A DNA stretch of 50,472 nucleotides. Origin: Candidatus Zhuqueibacterota bacterium. GTDB taxonomy: Bacteria > BS750m-G25. Shown in pieces: positions 40,500 to 48,002 of this stretch. Below the pieces are notes generated by a model. It saw nothing but the letters and a program-made list of their open reading frames with translations, was not told where the DNA came from and made no database searches. The stretch is taken from assembly GCA_016783505.1 (NCBI GenBank), contig JADHWK010000014.1, positions 1 through 50,472 of the forward strand, written 5' to 3'. The translations under genes and the position numbers were made by a program. Position 1 is the first letter of the stretch, and every line of letters begins with the position of its first letter.

Positions 40500-42141
40500 A
40501 AAAATTAACAAGTATGAGATTCAACAGGTTATCTCCAAAGGAAGCCTGACCACTGTCTACCTCGCCCATCACCCCTCCCTCGGCCGGGAGGTGTTGCTGA
40601 AAGTATTCTCGCCCCACCTTAGCCGGGAGAAGGACCTGGTGGAACGCTTTGTGAGAGAGGCCCAGATCTGTGCCCGGTTGAAGCATCCCAACATCGTCAC
40701 CGTGTATGATTTTGGGCAATGGGAGGGGTCACCCTTTATGGTATTGGAATTTGTGAAGGGTCAGAGCCTTAAGGACATAATCGAGCAACGGGGGAAACTA
40801 CCTCCTGTGGTGGCCTTCTATCTCCTTTGGGATGTCTTGAAAGGTTTGGGATGTGCCCATGACCGGGGGGTCATACATCGTGATATCAAACCAGCCAACC
40901 TTTTGGTTTCCCAGGAAGGGGAGGCCAAGATCACCGATTTCGGCCTTGCCTGGGCTGAAGGGGCGGTAACCCTCACCGCCCCCGGTTCGATAGTGGGTAC
41001 CCCCTGCTATATGTCCCCGGAGCAGGTGGGCGGCCGGGGCTTGGATGGCCGTTCGGACATTTTCTCACTGGGGGCTACCTTCTATGAAGCCCTGTCGGGA
41101 AAGAGAGCCTTCGGTGGGGATTCCTTTTCAGAGTGTTTCGCCAAAATTTTGACCGAGGACCCCCCCGACCTCAGGGATCTTGAACTTTCCCTACCGACTC
41201 CCATGGCCCGCATAGTGATGAAAATGATGGGGAAGAAGGCCTCAAAGCGTTATAAAGACTGTTCGGAAATACTCGTAGATTTGGATAAATTAGGTCTGGA
41301 TGAAGACCCCTCCTGGAGTCGGGAGGCTGTTCAGGATTTTCTTCAGGGGGCCGGTGAAACTCGTGTTGCCGGAGCCCGGGTATGGTCAGGGCGGAGAAAG
41401 ATATGGGCGGTGTTGGGGATGGCCGCAGCCCTTTTACTTTTGGCCGGAGGGTTTTGGGGGTTGCGGTTTCAAAAGCCTATGAAGGCTGAAAAGGATAAAG
41501 GAACCCTGTCCGGGGCTGTGGACTCTGTGGGAGTACCGAAAGAGGGAGGCTTAAAAAGTTCCCTGGGAATTCGGCTGGCGGAGGAGAGAAGGGGGGGACC
41601 CAGATTCCCATTGCCAGAATTGGGTGTCCCCCCACCCCCGGAGATTCTAATCTCTCGGGAGAAAGAGAAATATGAACCCTTACCAGAGGTTTTTGAGTTG
41701 ATGACAAACCGTCAGGTCGGGGGATACCTGGGATTAGATTGTCTTCCCTGGGCCGAGGTCTTTATTGACGATTCCAGCTATGGGGTTACCCCCCTTACCG
41801 GGATAATCCCCATCCAGACTGGGACCCACCTTCTGCGGTTGATTCATCCGGATTATCCTCCCTATGCAAAAGAGTTTACCATCGCCCCGGAAGAGACCCT
41901 GCGGATGAACCTTTCCCTGATAGGGAATTTTTCCTATCTGAAGCTGCTGGTGTATCCCTGGGCTGAAGTCTTCATTGACGGGGTTCCCAAGGGAACCACC
42001 CCCCTGAGAAAACCCCTGGTGCTGACCCCCGGGGAGCATGTAGTTGTTCTGAAGAATCCTTCTTTTCCCCAATGGGAGGATAAAGTCCAATTAGAAAGAG
42101 GAAAGACTTTAGAACTTAAAATTAGGTTGCCCCGGGAATAA
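40492..42141 (+). CDS. Membrane Ser/Thr protein kinase with two PEGA domains
   Basis: 549 aa, start overlapping the activator stop (translational coupling). Kinase domain residues about 5-265: the glycine loop is altered (ISKGSLTTVYLA, lacking the usual GxGxxG), Lys in VLLKVF, HRDIKPANL (about 129), DFGLA, and the SPEQ motif are present. Residues about 303-325 (IWAVLGMAAALLLLAGGFWG) are a single transmembrane segment. Outside it are two PEGA domains (about 418-480 and 488-545: PWAEVFIDDSSYGVTPLTG, PWAEVFIDGVPKGTTPLRKP), which commonly attach to surface or cell-wall components. Suggests a receptor kinase working with the adjacent activator. Confidence 0.9.
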   Translation: MTEKINKYEIQQVISKGSLTTVYLAHHPSLGREVLLKVFSPHLSREKDLVERFVREAQICARLKHPNIVTVYDFGQWEGSPFMVLEFVKGQSLKDIIEQRGKLPPVVAFYLLWDVLKGLGCAHDRGVIHRDIKPANLLVSQEGEAKITDFGLAWAEGAVTLTAPGSIVGTPCYMSPEQVGGRGLDGRSDIFSLGATFYEALSGKRAFGGDSFSECFAKILTEDPPDLRDLELSLPTPMARIVMKMMGKKASKRYKDCSEILVDLDKLGLDEDPSWSREAVQDFLQGAGETRVAGARVWSGRRKIWAVLGMAAALLLLAGGFWGLRFQKPMKAEKDKGTLSGAVDSVGVPKEGGLKSSLGIRLAEERRGGPRFPLPELGVPPPPEILISREKEKYEPLPEVFELMTNRQVGGYLGLDCLPWAEVFIDDSSYGVTPLTGIIPIQTGTHLLRLIHPDYPPYAKEFTIAPEETLRMNLSLIGNFSYLKLLVYPWAEVFIDGVPKGTTPLRKPLVLTPGEHVVVLKNPSFPQWEDKVQLERGKTLELKIRLPRE

Positions 42142-42144
42142 TAT

Positions 42145-42160
42145 TTGGCACGATGTTTGT
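42145..42160 (+). promoter_or_regulatory. Sigma-54-like promoter before the Kelch protein
   Basis: TTGGCACGATGTTTGT has the -24 element TTGGCACG and, with exact GG-N10 spacing, GT in place of the usual GC at -12. Predicted start near 42172 agrees with the chosen gene start at 42201. Confidence 0.5.
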
Positions 42161-42200
42161 AGAAATAAGGGATAGATATTTTTATTTGGGGGGAAAGATT

Positions 42201-43469
42201 ATGAATAGGATGTTTAGACCAACCCTAATGTTTTTAGGATTGGTGCTATTGTTTTGTATGGCTTCCTATCTTGTGGCTGGCTGGGAATTCGGTTCACCCA
42301 TGCCCACTGCCCGCTACGGGTTAGCGGCCGCCGAATTGGATAGTTTTATATATGTCATTGGGGGTAAAGACGAAAACGGCGTCCCCACTGCAGTGGTGGA
42401 GCGATACGACCCGGAAAACGATCAATGGGACAGCGGAGTAGCTCCCATTACTTCCCCCCGGTACAACGCGGCCGCCGTTAGTCTTCTTGGGAAGATATAC
42501 TTAATCGGGGGAATGGACGAATCGGGGATAGTGGGAACCATCGAAGAATATGATCCAGCCTTTGACCAATGGTCGGTCGTTGATACCCTCCCTGAACCCC
42601 GCCAGGGACTAGCGGCTGTGACATTAGGGGATACCATCTACATCATCGCCGGGTGGGGAGATCAAAACTATCTCTGTTCGGTGCTGATGTATATTCCAGG
42701 GATGTATATAAGTCCTTGGTCTATGGACAATCTGAGTTTATCCCGGGTGGGGCTGGCGGCCACCACATGGAATAACCGTATCTATGCCATCGGCGGGGTA
42801 TTTTTCGGCCCATTGAGCCTAGTGGAGGAATATTGGGCTTATCAACATTACTGGACCACCATAGATTCCTTGGGGGTGCCCCGGGGCTGGCTGGCGGCGG
42901 CCACTATTGGGGATACGATTTATGCCATCGGGGGATTCGATGGAAATAACTCATTGGCGGTGGTAGAATGTTACCTCCCCTCTGCAGACTCTAGCTGGTT
43001 TCAGATTGACCCCATGCAGATGCCCCGGGATGCCCTGGCGGCGGTATCTTTCAACGGAAAAATCTACGCCTTCGGGGGAAGCTATCGTCAGGACAGCCAG
43101 GTGGTAGAGGTGCTTGAAGTGGTGGAAGTGTATGAACCCGGGCTAGCTGTAATTGGCTCTGTGGATGATAATCAGCCCACCTTGATCGGCTTTCAATTAT
43201 CCCAAAACTATCCCAACCCGTTCAACACTTCAACCATTATCCGCTTTGGGGTGCCGGCAGGGGCTACCGGGCGAATCAGGTTAACCATTTATAATATCCG
43301 GGGTCAAGAGATCACCCGGTTAGTGAACGCTCCTTTGGCTCAGGGGAATTATTCAGCCGTCTGGGACGGCCAAGATGAGCAGGGGAATCCGGTATCGGGG
43401 GGACTGTATTTTTATGTTTTGGAATGCGGTTTGTTTGAAAATGCCCGGTCTATGCTCTACCTTCCCTAA
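42201..43469 (+). CDS. Secreted Kelch-repeat protein with T9SS sorting domain
   Basis: 422 aa from ATG 42201, ribosome site GGGGGGAAAG 6 bases away; an upstream in-frame ATG at 42153 would fall before the predicted transcription start. A signal peptide (to about residue 27, SYLVAG) is followed by six Kelch-like repeats (YVIGGKDENG, IYLIGGMDESG, IYIIAGWGDQ, IYAIGGVFFG, IYAIGGFDGN, IYAFGGSYRQ), forming a beta-propeller of probable six blades. The C-terminal sorting domain reads LSQNYPNPFNTSTIIRFGVP to GLYFYVLECGL and the short charged end. Expected on the cell surface or secreted. Confidence 0.85.
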   Translation: MNRMFRPTLMFLGLVLLFCMASYLVAGWEFGSPMPTARYGLAAAELDSFIYVIGGKDENGVPTAVVERYDPENDQWDSGVAPITSPRYNAAAVSLLGKIYLIGGMDESGIVGTIEEYDPAFDQWSVVDTLPEPRQGLAAVTLGDTIYIIAGWGDQNYLCSVLMYIPGMYISPWSMDNLSLSRVGLAATTWNNRIYAIGGVFFGPLSLVEEYWAYQHYWTTIDSLGVPRGWLAAATIGDTIYAIGGFDGNNSLAVVECYLPSADSSWFQIDPMQMPRDALAAVSFNGKIYAFGGSYRQDSQVVEVLEVVEVYEPGLAVIGSVDDNQPTLIGFQLSQNYPNPFNTSTIIRFGVPAGATGRIRLTIYNIRGQEITRLVNAPLAQGNYSAVWDGQDEQGNPVSGGLYFYVLECGLFENARSMLYLP

Positions 43470-43505
43470 AATTTGGAAACTAATTTTTACCATCCAACCT
43501 AAAAA

Positions 43506-44366
43506 ATGTTCTCGGAAACTAATAGTTTAAATCGGGGTTTGTGCTACGGGAAAGCGGATAGACCCCGAAAGTTCGGAGTAGATTTAATAATTGTTATACT
43601 GTTTACTTTTTTTCTTTTACCAACCCTGATCTGGGGCCAGACAACCCCTGAGGGATGGCTTGAGCAGATCGAGGGGGAATATAACCGGCTGAACTACCAA
43701 AGGGCTGAAAACTTGTGCTGGGAAGCCCTGCGCAGCGGTGTAGATTTTGATCATCATCAACTGGCCACCATCCACAAATATCTGGCCCTGGCCCTCATCT
43801 CCCAAGGGAAGATCGAGCCGGGGAAGAGGGAATTTCGGGAGTTACTGTCCTACCAGCCGGATTATGAATTGGATTCCCTCTATGTCTCCCCCAAGATCAT
43901 TGACATCTTTGACGAAGTTAAAGCCCAGGTGGCCCTGGAGCGGCTGGCCCATCCCCCGAAGCCGAGTCCGGACCCACGCCTGATGGGGGCATTACGCTCC
44001 ATCATCATGCCCGGGTGGGGCCAGTGGTATAAGGGGGAACACCTCAAAGGGGGGGTGCTGATGGGATTGGGAACAGTGACCCTGGGGGGGGTTCTCTGGT
44101 CCCATGTCCAATATCAGCGGACCAGAGACCTCTATCAGAACGCTACCGACCCCGATGATATTCAATCGAAGTATGATCGGGCCAACCGATTTTATAAGAC
44201 CCGAAATGGACTGACCGCCTTTGCTGTCGGAATCTGGCTATTCGCCCATCTTGACGCCGCCCTGCGCCCGCCCGCCGAACCACTTGCCTTGGACGCCCGA
44301 CCAGTCACGTTTCACCAAAGGATATCCCCTCACGGTGTAATTTTTTCCGCTGGGATTACGTTCTAA
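43506..44366 (+). CDS. Exported TPR-like / DUF5683-like membrane-associated protein
   Basis: 286 aa. After a charged N-terminus the segment LIIVILFTFFLLPTLIWGQ (about 27-45) is a signal or anchor. Residues about 48-140 have TPR-like helix pairs (EGEYNRLNYQRAENLCWEAL, KYLALALISQGKIEPGKREF). Residues about 160-245 hold a membrane segment pattern with MPGWGQWYKGEHLKGG, typical of the DUF5683-type family, which is often found beside secreted proteins in FCB genomes. No ribosome site is obvious; TTG 43539 is a possible alternative start. Function unknown. Confidence 0.6.
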   Translation: MFSETNSLNRGLCYGKADRPRKFGVDLIIVILFTFFLLPTLIWGQTTPEGWLEQIEGEYNRLNYQRAENLCWEALRSGVDFDHHQLATIHKYLALALISQGKIEPGKREFRELLSYQPDYELDSLYVSPKIIDIFDEVKAQVALERLAHPPKPSPDPRLMGALRSIIMPGWGQWYKGEHLKGGVLMGLGTVTLGGVLWSHVQYQRTRDLYQNATDPDDIQSKYDRANRFYKTRNGLTAFAVGIWLFAHLDAALRPPAEPLALDARPVTFHQRISPHGVIFSAGITF

Positions 44367-44370
44367 TTTC

Positions 44371-44405
44371 GTGCAAAATTTGCACCATCAGTGCATATCC
44401 TGCAC
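44371..44405. promoter_or_regulatory. Tandem GTGCA/TGCAC half-sites, candidate activator-binding region
   Basis: Four half-sites alternate at 10-base steps: GTGCA (44371), TGCAC (44381), GTGCA (44391), TGCAC (44401). TGCACCATCAGTGCA (44381-44395) alone matches the NtrC-type dyad form. The cluster lies about 40 bases upstream of the sigma-54-like -24 element at 44447. Confidence 0.55.
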
Positions 44406-44444
44406 TTTCCCATAAAATCCCGGTTGGGTATTGAACTTAGTTGA

Positions 44445-44460
44445 TTGGCACGATAATTGA
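44445..44460 (+). promoter_or_regulatory. Sigma-54-like promoter with upstream dyads
   Basis: TTGGCACGATAATTGA: -24 element TTGGCACG, then GG-N10-GA. The -12 GC is degenerate. Predicted start near 44472 lies 16 bases before the GTG start at 44488. Confidence 0.5.
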
Positions 44461-44487
44461 AAGTATAATAATCTGATATTACCGAAT

Positions 44488-45105
44488 GTGGATATAAAAG
44501 TGAATGAAGGGATCAGTAAGTTGACTGATCTTTATCTTCGCAGATGTGTTTTTGCTGCTCAGATTTTATTCGTTTGTTTTTCTCTGTCTTTCGGTCAACC
44601 TGTTCAATTTCACTCCGAAAAGATTCTTATGGAAATAGGGGAGGAATTTGTATTCATCAAAGGTATTTATATTTTTCATAATGATACGGATGTCTCCCGA
44701 TCGCAGACCCTGTTCTACCCCTTTTACCTTGATGAACATCAACTCTATCCGGATTCGATATCGGTAAAAGAGCGAGGGGGCCTAGATAAAACGGTGAAAT
44801 TTAGTAGATTAAAGAAGGGCATTCTGTTCCGGATCAAACTACCACCACATGATTATACTCAAGTTGAGGTTTGGTATCGGCAGATAATCCTGGCAAACCG
44901 GGCTGAATACATATTAACCACCACAAAATATTGGGGAAAAGGTTTGGTAGAGGGGGAATATAGGGTTATACTTCCTGCTGGATTTGAAGTGACCTATATG
45001 TCATATCAACCGGATAAAGTTAAAACGATTGATAGTAATAAAGAACTCTATTTTAGCAGAGAAAATTTTATGCCCAAAAAGAATTTAATTGTTAAGTGGA
45101 AGTAG
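44488..45105 (+). CDS. Exported hypothetical protein
   Basis: 205 aa from GTG 44488 (GTG 44500 is an alternative). A signal peptide-like region (about 20-36, CVFAAQILFVCFSLSFG) is followed by a strand-rich domain (EKILMEIGEEFVFIKGIYIF, EVWYRQIILANRAEYILTTT, EGEYRVILPAGFEVTYMSY). Not recognised. It lies downstream of the sigma-54-like promoter and the TGCAC dyads, and 9 bases ahead of the next T9SS-type protein, so the two probably form an operon. Confidence 0.6.
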   Translation: MDIKVNEGISKLTDLYLRRCVFAAQILFVCFSLSFGQPVQFHSEKILMEIGEEFVFIKGIYIFHNDTDVSRSQTLFYPFYLDEHQLYPDSISVKERGGLDKTVKFSRLKKGILFRIKLPPHDYTQVEVWYRQIILANRAEYILTTTKYWGKGLVEGEYRVILPAGFEVTYMSYQPDKVKTIDSNKELYFSRENFMPKKNLIVKWK

Positions 45106-45114
45106 GAGGTTAAA

Positions 45115-46113
45115 ATGGTAAGAAAATTGCTTCTTATCGGTTTCGCTTTATCCTGGGCGATGTATCTTCATTCAAATGCCAATCCCATAATTCCCATCAT
45201 CCTTTCTGAGATCAAACCCGGAATAACTGATTGGAGAATAGAATTGATCAACGAAGTTGGATTTGACAATCTAGATGGATGGAGAATCTCTACCTTAACG
45301 GATACGGCGGAAATCATTCCGGGGATCTCTATCGGTTTATTCGTGGTTTTATCGGTTGATAGTCTCGTAGACTCTTTATCCGTAAATCCTGAGGGGGATG
45401 TGGTTGGGGTTATTTGGCCTATGGAATATTTACCAATAGACGAAATCCGTTTCGGTAACGTTGACAGCGCTGTGATAGCAGCCCCTTTAGCCGGGCAGAC
45501 CATTTGTGCTATTGAGGGTTATCCTATTTATCTTGACAATACTCCAACCTTAGGAGCGTATAATGATTTTGAAGGGGCGATAGGAACGGTCAGCGGACAG
45601 GTTACCGATAGTCAGGGAAGTTCCATCGCCGATGCTCTGATTTCTTACTCATATGATTTTACAACCACTGATAGCTCTGGATATTATCAATTCTCAAATT
45701 ATGCCTGTTGGTGTAATGTCCACATTTCTGCCCAAAATTTCCAGGATACCTCTTTTAGTTTTCAAATCTATCCCGATTCCACTGTCGTTAGAAATATTGT
45801 CTTACAGTCAGCAGAGGCTGTCCGTCCTCAAACAGATGCGGTTTTTCCTTCCGAATATTTTCTGAGTCAAAATTATCCCAATCCCTTTAATGCGGTAACC
45901 GCCATTGAGTATGATTTGCCTGAACCCGGCCGGGTGACAATCAGGGTTTTCAACATTTTCGGGAAGGAAGTGGTTACATTGAAGAATGAACATCAACCCC
46001 CAGGCCACTACCAAATTTTATGGGATGCTTCGGGTCTTCCCTCTGGCATTTATTTCTGTCGGATGGGGGCAGGGGATTTTGTGCAGGTAAGAAAGATTAT
46101 ATTGGTGAAATAA
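45115..46113 (+). CDS. T9SS-sorted secreted protein with carboxypeptidase-regulatory-like domain
   Basis: 332 aa from ATG 45115 with AGGAGG 5 bases before. Signal peptide (to about residue 22). The first 140 residues (LSEIKPGITDWRIELINEVG, DGWRISTLTD) resemble a small beta-sandwich such as a lamin-tail or similar adhesion fold. Residues about 158-228 form a carboxypeptidase-regulatory-like domain (GTVSGQVTDSQGSSIADALI, TTDSSGYYQFSN). The C-terminus is a sorting domain LSQNYPNPFNAVTAIEYDLP to VRKIILVK. Same operon as the upstream exported protein. Confidence 0.8.
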   Translation: MVRKLLLIGFALSWAMYLHSNANPIIPIILSEIKPGITDWRIELINEVGFDNLDGWRISTLTDTAEIIPGISIGLFVVLSVDSLVDSLSVNPEGDVVGVIWPMEYLPIDEIRFGNVDSAVIAAPLAGQTICAIEGYPIYLDNTPTLGAYNDFEGAIGTVSGQVTDSQGSSIADALISYSYDFTTTDSSGYYQFSNYACWCNVHISAQNFQDTSFSFQIYPDSTVVRNIVLQSAEAVRPQTDAVFPSEYFLSQNYPNPFNAVTAIEYDLPEPGRVTIRVFNIFGKEVVTLKNEHQPPGHYQILWDASGLPSGIYFCRMGAGDFVQVRKIILVK

Positions 46114-46130
46114 ATTTTAGGAGGCATATC

Positions 46131-47906
46131 ATGAAGGTTTTTAAGAAACTGGGTTTTGACTTAGGCTATTTAGCGCTGCTCACCAAGGAGGATGTCAAAC
46201 CCCTGAGCCGCTGGGAGGGTGGATTCTCCCATAAAAAGATAAAAGCACTCCAATGTCTGGGGTTAAAAACCGGGGTGGTGGAGAGAAGGCTATTAAACGG
46301 CGGCAATACCAGTGAACTTATCTTCAGCAAATCCTCCAACTATCTGGACTTCTACACGAATCGGTTTGATAAGATGCCTATCAAGAAGGATTACGAAACC
46401 AAGATTACGGAGGGATTTCTCTTCGGTTATCCCGGTTGTTGTGCCCGCAATTTTGCTGAAAATGGTTATACCGAGAATAAATACGCAGGCAATGGCCAGG
46501 AAATCCTCTTCCACTGGGTATGCCAGGACTGCCGGATAACTCCCTCGCTTCTCCCCTATTATGAAAAGGTTCATAATGAATGCAAAGAAATCTTTGCTGA
46601 CCAGGGATTGGACAGTGCCAGGTTTTTAAAAAACCTACTGCCCGCAGCCGCACTATCCCTGCTTTTTTCGGTTCTTCCGGCCAATGTCAGGGGTGACGAT
46701 CCCCACTGGCTTCCCTTGGGAGTGGACGATCCGGATAATAATTATCTCACTTATTCTGAAGAGGTTCTTCTTGGAACACAACATAACTACTTTCCCCAGG
46801 ACAGCTTAGCTGGCCCCGCCAAGGCCCTGGATTTTAAAGCGATCGTTGATTCTCTGCCGGTGGCCTCTGATTTGACAGCCCCAGACTCCACCTGTTATAT
46901 AGTTGAACATTTGGCTAATGGGTTTGAATACTGTCAGGTTTGTGGCGATACGCTCAATATGGGATTTATTGAGGTTGTCAACCCAATGAGGGATTTATCC
47001 GTTCAAATACCCTTTATGGGCCTTCATTTTCTGGAAAATGGCAGCTTCTCGTTTGATGGAACTGAGAATTCAGGCCGGATTGATATAGAGCTTCTGAAAG
47101 AAGTGCTGGCTCATTATGACACCACTCATTACTCTATATCAACTTCAAATGACGGGGATAATGATGGTTTAAACGATGAATACGAAGATGATTTTGGTAC
47201 CCAGTTGAATAATCCTGATAGCAACGGCAATCAATTGGTTGATGGTGCGGAAGTTGCAGAGGAACTGATTGAGGCAGTTTCAGGGTTGCCGGCGATTATG
47301 ATGGGCGAGGATCCACCCGTTGACTCAATCTATATAGAATATTGTCCAACCTGGGGTATGGAAACCTGTGATATCTGCGGAATTGATATAAATATGGGAT
47401 TCGTTCATATTGTAAACCCCGTGGAAAATACCGAAATTAATTTTTCTATTATAGGGCTTCACTATTTAGCCCATGGAAGGTTTGCCTATGGGGGAAGCAC
47501 AAATTCTGGAGAGATTGACGCCCTGGAATTGGCACAGGTTCTGGGGAATCAAGGAATAGTTACTATATTAGAGAGACTTGCCGACAAAAAAAGCTTCAGT
47601 TTGAAAAATTACCCAACCCCATTCAACACCTCTACTGTAATCAGTTACAGTTTACCAGAACACGGCCTCGTTAACCTGACAATTTACAACGTTCTCGGTC
47701 AAAGGGTTAAGACCCTGGTGGAAGAATTCAAGCCATCCGGCAGCCATAAGACCCAGTGGGACGGCACTGATGATCAGGGACGGGGGGTAAGTTCGGGGGT
47801 ATATATTTACCAGTTACGAGCCGCATCTGAAGATGGGTGGTCCCATCTCCGGGCAGGAAAGGCGGGGAATTTTGTGGGGTCTGGAAAAATGTTACTGATA
47901 AGATAG
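46131..47906 (+). CDS. Unusual two-part protein: Cys-rich N-terminal domain fused to secreted T9SS protein
   Basis: 591 aa from ATG 46131 with AGGAGG 6 bases before. Residues 1-165 are cytosol-like, with GYPGCCARNF and CQDC, resembling the conserved Cys motif of DUF483-type proteins. Residues about 168-192 (FLKNLLPAAALSLLFSVLPA) look like an internal signal peptide. Two homologous domains follow (about 255-325 and 400-475), each with CxxCG-x4-NMGFxxVxNP and a GLHxLxxGxFxxxG segment ending in SGxID. A Ca-binding-like DGDNDGLNDEYEDD segment lies between, and a sorting domain FSLKNYPTPFNTSTVISYSL ends it. If the start is right, export of the long preceding part is puzzling. Not a named family. 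Confidence 0.65.
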   Translation: MKVFKKLGFDLGYLALLTKEDVKPLSRWEGGFSHKKIKALQCLGLKTGVVERRLLNGGNTSELIFSKSSNYLDFYTNRFDKMPIKKDYETKITEGFLFGYPGCCARNFAENGYTENKYAGNGQEILFHWVCQDCRITPSLLPYYEKVHNECKEIFADQGLDSARFLKNLLPAAALSLLFSVLPANVRGDDPHWLPLGVDDPDNNYLTYSEEVLLGTQHNYFPQDSLAGPAKALDFKAIVDSLPVASDLTAPDSTCYIVEHLANGFEYCQVCGDTLNMGFIEVVNPMRDLSVQIPFMGLHFLENGSFSFDGTENSGRIDIELLKEVLAHYDTTHYSISTSNDGDNDGLNDEYEDDFGTQLNNPDSNGNQLVDGAEVAEELIEAVSGLPAIMMGEDPPVDSIYIEYCPTWGMETCDICGIDINMGFVHIVNPVENTEINFSIIGLHYLAHGRFAYGGSTNSGEIDALELAQVLGNQGIVTILERLADKKSFSLKNYPTPFNTSTVISYSLPEHGLVNLTIYNVLGQRVKTLVEEFKPSGSHKTQWDGTDDQGRGVSSGVYIYQLRAASEDGWSHLRAGKAGNFVGSGKMLLIR

Positions 47907-48002
47907 TGAGTGGGTTTCCATACAACAAAAAATATTTTTAGTTGGAATGATTTTTATGGTTTAATGATAACAACAAAAAGAAAGGTCTTAGGTGATTCGC
48001 CA

